Source: Gryllotalpicola daejeonensis (GTDB taxonomy: Bacteria; Actinomycetota; Actinomycetes; Actinomycetales; Microbacteriaceae). Taken from it: DNA of 64,000 bases. The stretch covers positions 496,001 to 560,000 of the forward strand of contig NZ_BAABBV010000002.1 of the NCBI RefSeq assembly GCF_039538145.1. The letters run 5' to 3'. Numbering within the stretch: position 1 is the stretch's first letter; every line of letters starts with the position of its first letter. The translations under genes were made by a program, and so were the position numbers. Below, piece by piece: positions 44,324-53,282 of this stretch. The notes beneath the pieces were generated by a model, which was given only the letters and a program-made list of their open reading frames with translations, was not told the origin of the DNA and searched no databases.

Positions 44324-46917
44324 CAGCGGCCCCCGTTGTTGTCAGGCAGCTGCTGCTCTTCGATGAACCTCGCGTTCAGGATCTCGCGCACGACCGCCTC
44401 GCCGTAGCGCTGCGGCGCCGGTGCGGCCGAGAAGCTCGGCCCCTTCCGCGCTGCGGTGGGCGCGCCAGGCGCCCCCGGCGCGGTTGGAGCGGGAGCCTCC
44501 GTCGGTCGAGTGGGTCGCTCAGCGACCGTATCGAGATGGCCTTCTGCGCGAGGCGCTGCCGGCTCGGCGAGGTCGCTTCGAGACGCGCGCTCTGCAGGGT
44601 TCGGGGCTTCCGTGGCGATCACGTTGACGGCGACGGGCCCGGCGTCCGGGTCTTCTTCGAAGCTCGGCGCGTCGTCGTCAGACGGCGCGACCGTCGACCA
44701 GCCCTCGTCGTCCACCGCGGATGCAGGGGCGGCGGATGCTTCGGCGTGCACCTCTTCCTTTGGAAGCGGAGGCACTGCCTGCAGCCGCGGCCGCTCCTGA
44801 GGAGCAGGCGCTTCGGAGGGCTGCGGCGCCGCGGCCGCTCCCCCGCCGCCGCCCGGAATGGCAACGGTGGCCCATGAGGTGACCGGCCCGGAATCCTGCG
44901 GGGGGTTCGGGACCGCGCTGAGGCGCGGCGCCTCGTTCCGCGGCGCAGCCGGTGCGCTGGGCGCGGTCTCGAGACGCGGCTCCACGCGCTCGGGCGTCGG
45001 CGACGCGGACGGCGTCGAAGGCGCGGGAGACCCGGAAACCCCCGCGGAAGGCCCACCCGACGCACTCGGCGCGGTCACCCCGAAGCCCTCGGCCTTGAGG
45101 CTCTGCGCGAAGTCGGTCGCGGTCTTCGCGACGAACTTGACCCGCACGCCGAGCACCTTCTGGATCGCCTCGCGCAGCACATCGCTCACGTTCTGCGTCG
45201 CGCCGGGCTGCGGCCGGAAGCTCGCGATGTCGTTCTCGCTCGGGAAGGTCAGCGTCAGCACGTCGTTCTCGTACTTGCGCACCGTCGCCGTCACGACGAC
45301 CAGCCACGCGTTCATCTTCACGGCCTTCACCGCGTCGAGGATCTGCGGCCACGCGTCTTTCACGAGTTGCAGTGTCACGGGCCCGACAGGTGCGGTCTGC
45401 GCAGCCGAAGATGCGGGCGCCGGGGATGCCGCAGCCTGCGGCACCTCGCCTGGCCGACCGGCTCCCTCTGCGCGCTTCGACTGCTCGGGCGCCGGCGCGG
45501 CCGCCGCGGGAGCCGCCGCAGGCTCGTCTTCGACGCCGGTGACGCCGGGGGTCGCCCAGCCGCCTGGGGCGGGCGCCGCGCCCGCGGCCGGGCGTACGGG
45601 AGCGGCCGGCGTGGGGGTTTCCTTCGCGGGGAGATCGTTTCGAGACGCGGGCTCCGCAGGCTCCGCGCGCTCCTCAACGATCGGAGCCGTCGCAGGCGCG
45701 GAAGGAGCCGCGGGCGCAGCGGGCTGAGCCTCGCGAGGCGCCGCCGGCGCAGCATCCGTCACGCCAACGCGACGCTCCAACCGCTCGACGCGCGCCAGCG
45801 AACCGGCCTCGTCGGCGGACGGCACCAGGGCGCGCGCGATCATCAGCTCGAGGTGCAAGCGGGGCGAGGTCGCACCGGACATCTCGGTCAGCGCGGCGTT
45901 CACGATGTCGGCGATGCGCGACAGCTCGGCGGCCCCGAACGCGCGCGCCTCGGTGCCCATGCGCTCGAGCTCGTCGGCGGGGGTGCCGCGCAGCACGGCC
46001 GCCGCCTTGTCAGGGCCGGCCGCGGCGATGATGATCAGGTCGCGCAGGCGCTCGAGCAGGTCCTCGACGAAGCGGCGAGGGTCCTGCCCGGTCTGGATCA
46101 CCCGGTCGATCGCGGCGAATGCCGTTGCCGAGTCGCGCGCCGCCAGCGCCTCGACGACCTCGTCGAGCAGCGCGGAGTGCGTGTAGCCGAGCAGGGCGAC
46201 CGCCCGCTCGTAGCCGATCTCGTCGCCCTCGGACCCCGCGATCAGCTGGTCGAGCAGCGAAAGCGTGTCACGCGGTGAGCCGCCACCGGCGCGCACGACG
46301 AGCGGCAGCACGCCTGGGGCCACTTTCATGCCCTCTTCGTCGGTCAGCTTCTGGACGTAGTCAAGCATCATCGCCGGCGGCACCAGCCGGAACGGATAGT
46401 GGTGCGTGCGCGAGCGGATCGTGCCGATGACCTTCTCGGGCTCGGTCGTCGCGAAGATGAACTTCACATGCTCCGGCGGCTCTTCCACGATCTTGAGCAG
46501 CGCGTTGAACCCCGCCGAGGTCACCATGTGCGCCTCGTCGAGGATGAAGATCTTGTAGCGGTCGCGCGCCGGCGCGAACACCGCGCGCTCGCGGATGTCA
46601 CGCGCGTCGTCGACGCCGTTGTGGCTCGCAGCGTCGATCTCGACGACGTCGAGCGAGCCCTGGCCGCCGCGGCCCAGCTCGATGCAGCTCGGGCACTTTC
46701 CGCACGGGGTGTCGGTCGGCCCCTCTGCGCAGTTCAGGCAGCGCGCCAGGATGCGCGCGCTCGTCGTCTTGCCGCAGCCGCGCGGGCCCGAGAACAGATA
46801 GGCGTGGTTCACGCGGTTCGTGCGAAGCGCCGTCATCAGCGGCTCGGTCACCTGCGACTGGCCGATCATCTCGGCAAAGGTCTCAGGCCGGTAGCGGCGA
46901 TAGAGGGCGGTAACCAC
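44323..46917 (-). CDS. dnaX: DNA polymerase III subunit gamma/tau
   Basis: 864 residues from GTG 46917. Clamp-loader ATPase: RRYRPETFAEMIGQ, Walker A SGPRGCGKTTSARIL (about 43-57), zinc Cys CLNCAEG and CGKCPSC, FILDEAHMVT, SRTHHYPFR. A long Pro/Ala/Glu linker follows, then a tau-like C-terminal domain (TLQLVKDAWPQILDAVKAVK). The linkers contain in-frame dispersed repeats (45636-45682, 44504-44536), translated as ERAEPAEPASRND and DTVAERPTRP. Drives replisome assembly. No frameshift site was seen. Confidence 0.95.
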   Translation of the reverse strand: MVTALYRRYRPETFAEMIGQSQVTEPLMTALRTNRVNHAYLFSGPRGCGKTTSARILARCLNCAEGPTDTPCGKCPSCIELGRGGQGSLDVVEIDAASHNGVDDARDIRERAVFAPARDRYKIFILDEAHMVTSAGFNALLKIVEEPPEHVKFIFATTEPEKVIGTIRSRTHHYPFRLVPPAMMLDYVQKLTDEEGMKVAPGVLPLVVRAGGGSPRDTLSLLDQLIAGSEGDEIGYERAVALLGYTHSALLDEVVEALAARDSATAFAAIDRVIQTGQDPRRFVEDLLERLRDLIIIAAAGPDKAAAVLRGTPADELERMGTEARAFGAAELSRIADIVNAALTEMSGATSPRLHLELMIARALVPSADEAGSLARVERLERRVGVTDAAPAAPREAQPAAPAAPSAPATAPIVEERAEPAEPASRNDLPAKETPTPAAPVRPAAGAAPAPGGWATPGVTGVEDEPAAAPAAAAPAPEQSKRAEGAGRPGEVPQAAASPAPASSAAQTAPVGPVTLQLVKDAWPQILDAVKAVKMNAWLVVVTATVRKYENDVLTLTFPSENDIASFRPQPGATQNVSDVLREAIQKVLGVRVKFVAKTATDFAQSLKAEGFGVTAPSASGGPSAGVSGSPAPSTPSASPTPERVEPRLETAPSAPAAPRNEAPRLSAVPNPPQDSGPVTSWATVAIPGGGGGAAAAPQPSEAPAPQERPRLQAVPPLPKEEVHAEASAAPASAVDDEGWSTVAPSDDDAPSFEEDPDAGPVAVNVIATEAPNPAERASRSDLAEPAAPRAEGHLDTVAERPTRPTEAPAPTAPGAPGAPTAARKGPSFSAAPAPQRYGEAVVREILNARFIEEQQLPDNNGGR
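44504..44536 (+). repeat. dispersed repeat inside dnaX linker
   Basis: GGTCGAGTGGGTCGCTCAGC... to GACCGTATCGAGA; related to the intergenic unit at 37702-37742 on the opposite strand. Read through as DTVAERPTRP. Confidence 0.65.
45636..45682 (-). repeat. 47-bp dispersed repeat inside dnaX, copy 2
   Basis: Minus-strand copy of the repeat at 39279-39325, read in a frame that avoids its TGA, giving IVEERAEPAEPASRND. Confidence 0.85.
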
Positions 46918-47006
46918 GCCCCAATCGTAACCGTGGGGTCTGACATCACGCCGGGCCCAGAGCAGGGGTGTGGACAGTGATGCGAGATCGGATGCCTGAC
47001 CCTGAG

Positions 47007-50000
47007 CTACCCCTCCCGACGGCGGCGCCCCAGCAGCACCCCGACGCCCGCCAGGGCCGCGCCGATGGCGAGGACGAGCCCGCCCAGCCACAGGTTCTGG
47101 CCGGTCGTCGCCAGCGCCGCCGGACCTTCGCCGACCCCAGCCGCCTCGACGTAGGTGAAGGTCGGGTCCGCCGTGCCGCACGGCCCCGTCAGCACGATGT
47201 CGACGGTGCCGGCCGCGTGCGGCGGCGAGACGGAGATGATCTCGGTGTCGCTCACCACGGTGAACGATGCGGCGGGGGTATCTCCGTACATCAGCGACTG
47301 GGTCCCGGTGAACCCGGAGCCGGTGATCTTGCTCGTCGTCCCGCCCGAGGTCGGGCCGAGGTCGGGGTCGATCGCCAGCATGGTCGGGGCCGCGGTGCAG
47401 ACATCCGCCACGACATACTCGAAGCTCATCGGATCGCTGGTGCCGCCCGCGGTCGTGACCACGACGTCGACCGTTCCCGCCGCGTGCGCCGGCATCGTGA
47501 TCGACAGCGTGCCATCGGGGTTCAGGGTGAAGGCGACGCTTCGGCCGTCCACCGTCACGTCGGTCGCGTTCTGGAGTCCTGTGCCCGAAACGGTGACGGG
47601 CGTGCCGCCCGAAGTCGGGCCGCTGCTCGGGCTCAGGCCTGTGACGACGGGCGCGCTGATCACGACCGTGAAAAATGTCGGCGCGGATGCCGGTGAGACG
47701 TTCCCTGACCGGTCGGCCTGCGTGGCACTGATGCTGTTCGCACCGGCCGGGAGCGGGGTGGCCGGCGTGCAGGACCAGGTCCCGTCGGCCTGCACCGTGG
47801 CCGTGCACAGGGCCGTGCCGCTGCCCTCCACGACCGTCACCGTGTTGCCGGGCGTGCCGGTCCCGCTGATGAGCGGAGTCGCATCGTCGACCGTCGACCC
47901 GTCAGCCGGCCCTGTGATCGTGGGCGCAGGGGGCAGTACGGTCACGGTGATCGGCACCGAGGGCGCCGAGGTCGCCCCGGAGCCGGGGTCCGTCTGCGTG
48001 GCGGTCAGGGTGTTGGATCCTTCGGGCAGCGGCGCACTCGCGGTGCACGACCAGGTGCCGTCGGCCTGCACCGTGGCCGTGCACACCGTGTCGCCGTTGC
48101 CGTCGCTGACCGTCACGGCGTCGCCGGCCGTGCCGGTGCCGCTGACGGTGGGAGTGCTGTCAGTGCTCGACGATCCGTCCGTCGGCGACGTGATGACGGG
48201 CGCCGGCGGGACGACCGACACGGAAACCGGGTCCGAGGGCGCAGAGGTGGTGCCCGAGACCGGATCCGTCTGCGTCGCGGTCAGCGTGGTCGTGCCGAGC
48301 GGCAGATCGGACGCGGGCGTACACGACCAGGTGCCGTCGGCCTGCACCGTCGCGGTGCAGACGGTGTTGCCGCCGCCGTCGGTGACCGTCACGGTGTCGC
48401 CTGCGGTTCCGGTGCCGCTGATCGTCGGCGTCGCGTCGGTGGTCGACGACCCGTCCGCCGGGGCGGTGATCGTCGGGGCCGCCGGCACGACGGTCACCGA
48501 GACCGCCGCCGACGGCTCAGAGGTCGTTCCCGTCGCCGGGTCGGTTTGCGTTGCCGTCAACGTGGTCGTACCGAGCGGCAGATCGGACGTGGGGGTGCAC
48601 GACCAGCTGCCGTCGGCCTGCACCGTCGCCGTGCAGACGGTATTACCGTCACCGTCGGTGACCGTCACCGAGTCGCCGGGCGTGCCGGTGCCCGAGATCG
48701 TCGGCGTCGCATCGCTGGTCGATGAGCCATCGGTGGGCGAGGTGATCGTCGGGGCCGCCGGCAGCACCGTCACGGCGACCGGCGCCGACGGACCAGAGGT
48801 CGTTCCCGACGCCGGATCGGTCTGCGTCGCAGTGAGGGTGTTCGGGCCCACCGGCAGAGCCGTGGTCGGCGTGCACGACCAGGTGCCGTCGGCCTGTACC
48901 GTCGCGGTGCAGACCGTGTCGCCGTTGCCGTCGGCCACCGTGACGGTGTCACCGGCCGCTCCGGTGCCCGAGATCGTGGGCGTCGCGTCGCTCGTCGACG
49001 AGCCGTCTGCCGGTGACGTGATCGCCGGCGCCGCCGGAACGACAGTCACCGTGACGGACGCAGAGGGCTCAGAGGTCGTGCCGGATGCCGGATCCGTCTG
49101 CGTCGCCGTGAGAGTCGTAGGCCCGAGTGGCAGATCGGTGGTCGGCGTGCACGACCAGGTGCCATCCGCCTGCACCGTCGCGGTGCACACCGTGTCGCCG
49201 TTGTCGTCTGCGACAGTCACCGTGTCGCCGGCCGTCCCGGTGCCGGCAATCGTCGGCGTCGCGTCGGGCGTCGACAGCCCGTCCGCCGGGGACGTGATCA
49301 CCGGCGCGGCCGGTACGACCGTCACGTCGACCGCTGCGGACGGCGCCGACGCCGTTCCGGATGCCGGGTCGGTTTGCGCCGCCGTCAGCGTGGTCGTGCC
49401 GAGCGGCAGATCGGTCGTCGGGGTGCACGACCACGTGCCGTCCGCCTGCACCGTCGCCGTGCAGATCGTGTTGCCGTCACCGTCGCTGACCGTCACCGAG
49501 TCGCCGGCCGTGCCGGTGCCCGAGATCGTCGGCGTCGCGTCGCTCGTCGATGAGCCGTCGGTCGGCGAGGTGATCGCCGGAGCCGTCGGAACAATGGTGA
49601 AGGTGTCCGGGGCCGACGCGGCAGACGTCGTTCCCGATGCCGGGTCCGTCTGCGTCGCCGTCAACGTGACGGAGCCGAACGGAAGCGCCGTCGTCGGCGT
49701 GCACGACCAGGTGCCGTCCGCCTGGACCGTCGCGGTGCAGACCGTGTTGCCGTCAGCGTCGGCGACGGTCACCGTGTCGCCCGCTGTGCCGGTGCCCGAG
49801 ATCGTGGGGGTCGTGTCCGTCGTCGAGGAACCGGCCGCAGGAGCGGTGATGGCGGGCGCGACCGGGACGATCGTGAAGGTGTTCGCGGCCGAGGGAGCCG
49901 AGACGGCTCCCGCCGGCGAGGTCTGCGTGGCCGTGATCGTGTGATCGCCCAGCGCCATCGCGGTTGATGGCGTGCAGGTCCAGCTGCCGTCGGCCTGGAC

Positions 50001-51644
50001 GGTCGCCGTACACACCGTGGCTCCGGTGCTGTCGGTGACGGTCACCGTGTCGTCGGCAGCACCGGTGCCGGTGATAGCGGGGGTGGTGTCCGTCGTCGTC
50101 GAGCCGTCGGCCGGTGTCGTGATGACGGGCGCGTCAGGCGTATTCGGGCCGACCTGCGCGGTGGCCAGGTTCAACTGCGCTGCCGTGCCGCCCAGCAGGC
50201 TGACCTGCAGTGCGGTCTCGGTGTAGACCCCGGTGGTGGCGTCCCCTGTCTGGTGGTTGAGCGTGAGGCCGACCAGGCCGCTCAGCCCGCTGAGCGCCGG
50301 GTCGAGTGCGGTGGTGAGGTTTTGGATGAGTCCGTCGCTGCCCGTGATCGAGTCGGTGACGGTTCCGATCAGATCGTTGACCACGCCGCCCACCAGGGTG
50401 TCGAGCGGCCCGCTCAACGCGGTCAGGATCAGCCCGGAGAGCCCGCTGATCAGCCCGAAGGCGCCCGTGCTGCCGCTGGTGTCGATCGGCAGCGCGTTGC
50501 CGGCGGTGAGGTCGCCGAGGGTGGTGTCGATGCTGAGGTCGAAGGCTCCGGTGAGAGCGTTGCCCGTGTCGAGCGTGCTGGTGATGTGTACCGCGACATC
50601 GTCGATGGCCTGGTTGACCGCGTCGACGAGGTTGGTGCCGAGCTGATCGAGCAGCTCGTTGACGTCCTGCACGAGCGTGTTGAGGGTGTCGGCCGACAGC
50701 ACCTGCGTCTCGGGGTCCCGGTTGTTCAGGCCGCCGGCGATCGCCGCCAGGTCGACGTCGATCGTGCCGGTCGCCGGGTTCAGGGTGACCGCGCCATCGT
50801 CGCTCGTGAGGGACTGATTGAGCACCGTGTCGGCCGCGGTGCCGATACCGTCCACACCCGTGAGCGAGACATTGGTGTCGAAGTCGGAGCCGGCGACCGC
50901 CGTGAGCAGACTGACCGTGTCGAGCGCGGTGTTGACAGTGCTGGTGATCGTGCTCGTGAGGCCGTTGATGGTCGGTGTCACGGTGTTGGTGATGAGGTCG
51001 TCGACGTCCCCGCTCAGCCCTGCGACGAGCTGCGAGTGCAAATGCGCGTCGAGCGACGCGACGCTGTACGTGCGATCGAGCGTCGTCGCGTCGGTGAGGC
51101 TGGCGTCGGAGGTCACGGCGCCGACCGACACGGATGCCTGGTCGAGCGCGCTGGAAAGCCCAGCCTGAGCGAGCAGCGGGCCGAGGTTGATCAGCGCCGC
51201 GGTCGGGGCGGTCGTCGTCGCGTCGCCGACGGTCAGACCGCCCTCGTTCTCGGCTACGCCGGAGTTGGCGCTCGAGGTGCCCCCGGCCTCGGCCTGCGCG
51301 AGCTGCGTGACCGCGCCGAGCTGGATGAGGTTTCCGAGCGGCAGCGTGACGGTTCCGACGTTGACGCCGATGGCATTCAACGCGGTCACGTCGAGCCCGG
51401 CGCTGTTCGGACCAGGGGCAGAGGGGTACCCCGCGGTGGCACCGCTGATGCCGGCGACGTCGCTTTCGGAAATGGCGCTCAGAAGCGAGCCGCTCAGCAC
51501 CTGCGCCGCGGAGTTCGAGGTATCGCCAGGAGCGGCGACTGCGGGGCCGGTCGTGAGACCGACGATCCCGAGCGCCAGTACCGCTGACACTCCGAACGCG
51601 AGCGGCGCGAGGCCATCACGCTTGACGGCCGAATCCTTGCGCAT
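47007..51644 (-). CDS. large repeat-containing LAXTG-anchored adhesin
   Basis: 1545 residues from ATG 51644 (GGGGAG upstream). Signal peptide ends near AVAAPGDTSN. About 500 residues follow of a choice-of-anchor G-like domain (STPSAPGP-type start, many VTLPLGNLIQLGAV-like strands). Then nine near-identical 92-residue Ig-like repeats, each with CTATVQADGTWSC (two Cys), then two IPT/TIG domains (GLSPSSGPTSGGTPVTVSGT; IDPDLGPTSGGTTSKITGSG). C terminus: AALATTGQNLWLGG, membrane helix, RRRREG. A cell-wall adhesin attached by sortase E is inferred. Confidence 0.88.
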   Translation of the reverse strand: MRKDSAVKRDGLAPLAFGVSAVLALGIVGLTTGPAVAAPGDTSNSAAQVLSGSLLSAISESDVAGISGATAGYPSAPGPNSAGLDVTALNAIGVNVGTVTLPLGNLIQLGAVTQLAQAEAGGTSSANSGVAENEGGLTVGDATTTAPTAALINLGPLLAQAGLSSALDQASVSVGAVTSDASLTDATTLDRTYSVASLDAHLHSQLVAGLSGDVDDLITNTVTPTINGLTSTITSTVNTALDTVSLLTAVAGSDFDTNVSLTGVDGIGTAADTVLNQSLTSDDGAVTLNPATGTIDVDLAAIAGGLNNRDPETQVLSADTLNTLVQDVNELLDQLGTNLVDAVNQAIDDVAVHITSTLDTGNALTGAFDLSIDTTLGDLTAGNALPIDTSGSTGAFGLISGLSGLILTALSGPLDTLVGGVVNDLIGTVTDSITGSDGLIQNLTTALDPALSGLSGLVGLTLNHQTGDATTGVYTETALQVSLLGGTAAQLNLATAQVGPNTPDAPVITTPADGSTTTDTTPAITGTGAADDTVTVTDSTGATVCTATVQADGSWTCTPSTAMALGDHTITATQTSPAGAVSAPSAANTFTIVPVAPAITAPAAGSSTTDTTPTISGTGTAGDTVTVADADGNTVCTATVQADGTWSCTPTTALPFGSVTLTATQTDPASGTTSAASAPDTFTIVPTAPAITSPTDGSSTSDATPTISGTGTAGDSVTVSDGDGNTICTATVQADGTWSCTPTTDLPLGTTTLTAAQTDPASGTASAPSAAVDVTVVPAAPVITSPADGLSTPDATPTIAGTGTAGDTVTVADDNGDTVCTATVQADGTWSCTPTTDLPLGPTTLTATQTDPASGTTSEPSASVTVTVVPAAPAITSPADGSSTSDATPTISGTGAAGDTVTVADGNGDTVCTATVQADGTWSCTPTTALPVGPNTLTATQTDPASGTTSGPSAPVAVTVLPAAPTITSPTDGSSTSDATPTISGTGTPGDSVTVTDGDGNTVCTATVQADGSWSCTPTSDLPLGTTTLTATQTDPATGTTSEPSAAVSVTVVPAAPTITAPADGSSTTDATPTISGTGTAGDTVTVTDGGGNTVCTATVQADGTWSCTPASDLPLGTTTLTATQTDPVSGTTSAPSDPVSVSVVPPAPVITSPTDGSSSTDSTPTVSGTGTAGDAVTVSDGNGDTVCTATVQADGTWSCTASAPLPEGSNTLTATQTDPGSGATSAPSVPITVTVLPPAPTITGPADGSTVDDATPLISGTGTPGNTVTVVEGSGTALCTATVQADGTWSCTPATPLPAGANSISATQADRSGNVSPASAPTFFTVVISAPVVTGLSPSSGPTSGGTPVTVSGTGLQNATDVTVDGRSVAFTLNPDGTLSITMPAHAAGTVDVVVTTAGGTSDPMSFEYVVADVCTAAPTMLAIDPDLGPTSGGTTSKITGSGFTGTQSLMYGDTPAASFTVVSDTEIISVSPPHAAGTVDIVLTGPCGTADPTFTYVEAAGVGEGPAALATTGQNLWLGGLVLAIGAALAGVGVLLGRRRREG
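47660..50140 (-). repeat. nine tandem 276-bp Ig-like coding repeats
   Basis: Each unit begins AP.IT.P.DGS and contains SGTG.AGD.VTV and CTATVQADGTWSC. Units 3-8 are most alike. Boundaries are approximate. Confidence 0.85.
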
Positions 51645-51960
51645 GGCTTTTCTCCCCAAAGCTCACACGGAATGGCGCGCGCACGCCGATGTGCGCGGCC
51701 CCCCACGCCCGGCTCGAACCGCCGGGCGATGCCAGTTGCTGATTTCAGTTGTGCTTCCTGCGTCGCCCGTGTCTCCCGAACGGACGAAACAAGTTGGAAA
51801 CGGACACTACCTGACACTTGTCGACCAACGACAGTCCATTGGTTAACTTTTCGTTGCCACATGCGAAGAATCCCCGCGCGCAGAACCCCGCCGCCCGCCG
51901 CGTCAGCGCGCCTGCATTGGCCAGCACCCGCCCTGCCGCCGTGGGTTCAGTCGCGAAACT

Positions 51961-51976
51961 ACCCCCGAACTGGGGT
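51961..51976 (-). promoter_or_regulatory. C-tract/G-tract palindrome in a 388-bp gene-free region
   Basis: ACCCCCGAACTGGGGT, like those upstream of the EPS units but 317 bp from the adhesin start. The rest of 51645-52032 holds AT-rich stretches near 51780-51860 that may contain the adhesin promoter; no gene is seen. Confidence 0.35.
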
Positions 51977-52004
51977 CACCACAACGGGCGAGACATACCG
52001 GTTG

Positions 52005-52034
52005 AGCGCCTGGCACCGGTGCCGGCTCGGCGCT
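52005..52034 (-). terminator. hairpin after ackA
   Basis: AGCGCC / GGCGCT around the perfect palindrome GGCACCGGTGCC (52012-52023), overlapping the ackA stop. No T tract. Confidence 0.5.
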
Positions 52035-53223
52035 ACGCCGAGACGACCTTGAAGGTCTGCCGCGCGATCTCGAGCTCTTCGTTGGTGGGCACCACGAGAA
52101 CGGTCACCGGTGAAGCATCCGTTGAGATCACGCTGATGTCCGAGCCGACCGCCGCGTTGCGCGCGTGGTCGAGCTCGATGCCGACTCCGCTGAGCCCCGT
52201 CAGCGCCGCCTCGCGCACCTCGACGCTGTGCTCGCCGATGCCGGCGGTGAACGAGATCACGTCGACGCCGCCGAGCAGCGCCTGATAGGCGCCGATGTAG
52301 AACTTGAGCCGGTGAGCGACGACGGATGCCGTCAGCTGCGCTCGCTCGTCGCCGTCGGCCGCCCGCGCCTGCACATCGCGCGAGTCACCGAAGCCTGACA
52401 TGCCGAGCAGGCCGCTGCGCTTGTTCAGCAGCTCGTCGAGGTCGTCGATCGACATGCCGGCCCGCCGCGCCAGGTGGAACAGCACAGAGGCGTCGATGTC
52501 GCCGGAGCGCGTGCCCATCACGAGCCCGGCGAGCGGCGTCATGCCCATGCTCGTCTCGACCGAGCGGCCCCCGTCGATCGCGCAGACGCTCGCCCCGTTG
52601 CCGAGGTGCAGCACGATCTGCTTGAGCTCTTCGAGCGGCCGACCGAGGAATTCTGCGGCGGCGCCGGAGACGTAGCGGTGCGAGGTCCCGTGAAAGCCGT
52701 ACTTGCGCACCCGGTATTTCTGTGCCACGTCGTAGTCGATCGCATAGGTATATGCCTCTGCCGGCATGGTCTGGTGGAAGGCCGTGTCGAACACCGCCAC
52801 CATCGGCAGACCGGGGAACGACTGCTCCGCCGCCGAGATGCCCTGCACCGCTCCCGGGTTGTGCAACGGGGCGAGCTCTGACAGGTCCTCGATCTGGATC
52901 TTGACCACGCGATCGATCACCGTCGGTTCGAAGAACCGCGCGCCGCCGTGCACCACGCGGTGGCCGATGGCGATCAGATCGGATGCCTCAAGCGACGGCC
53001 CGTGGTGATCGAAGCCACCCCGCATCACACGGCATGCCTCGGTGTGATCGGGTACCGGCAGCTCGATATCGAAGCTCTCGCCGCCGACCTTGTGCGTCGC
53101 CTTGCCGTCGGGCTCGCCGATGCGCTCGATCAGCCCGCTGGCCAGCGTCTGCTCGGAGTCCATGTCGATGAGCTGGTACTTCAGCGACGACGACCCGCTG
53201 TTGATGACGAGGATGCTGGGCAC
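52033..53223 (-). CDS. ackA: acetate kinase
   Basis: 396 residues from GTG 53223 (GAGAGG upstream). Interconverts acetyl phosphate + ADP and acetate + ATP. ILVINSGSSSLKYQLID, AIGHRVVHGGARFFEP, AVFDTAFHQTMP, RKYGFHGTSHRYVS, LHLGNGASVCAIDGGRSVET, TPLAGLVMGTRSGDID, FTAGIGEHS. It follows pta, 50 bp upstream, forming with xfp a phosphoketolase route to acetate and ATP. Confidence 0.96.
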   Translation of the reverse strand: MPSILVINSGSSSLKYQLIDMDSEQTLASGLIERIGEPDGKATHKVGGESFDIELPVPDHTEACRVMRGGFDHHGPSLEASDLIAIGHRVVHGGARFFEPTVIDRVVKIQIEDLSELAPLHNPGAVQGISAAEQSFPGLPMVAVFDTAFHQTMPAEAYTYAIDYDVAQKYRVRKYGFHGTSHRYVSGAAAEFLGRPLEELKQIVLHLGNGASVCAIDGGRSVETSMGMTPLAGLVMGTRSGDIDASVLFHLARRAGMSIDDLDELLNKRSGLLGMSGFGDSRDVQARAADGDERAQLTASVVAHRLKFYIGAYQALLGGVDVISFTAGIGEHSVEVREAALTGLSGVGIELDHARNAAVGSDISVISTDASPVTVLVVPTNEELEIARQTFKVVSA

Positions 53224-53244
53224 TTCGGTTGCCTCTCTCTGCTT

Positions 53245-53282
53245 CGTTTCGAGACGCGCGCTTCGCGGGCTCCTCAACGATC
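53245..53282 (-). repeat. dispersed repeat, short copy 3, overlapping pta end
   Basis: 38-bp version of the 47-bp repeat lacking one internal GCGGAGC unit. Its first bases, GATCGTTGA, supply the last two codons and the stop of pta. Confidence 0.8.

Noticed and set aside
44323..46917. Programmed frameshift in dnaX to make gamma
   Set aside because: No A-rich slippery run or matching downstream hairpin was found at the end of the ATPase part.
46918..47808. Upstream extension of the dnaX frame into the adhesin 3' end
   Set aside because: The GTG at 46917 begins the conserved RRYRPETF start; the extension is antisense-frame His/Arg-rich sequence.
47155..49944. 929-codon plus-strand open frame opposite the adhesin repeats
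   Set aside because: Periodic because the adhesin repeats are; no start signal, and the adhesin strand has signal peptide, domains and anchor.
47660..50140. Regular repeats that might be a CRISPR array
   Set aside because: The 276-bp units are coding throughout, without short direct repeats and unique spacers.
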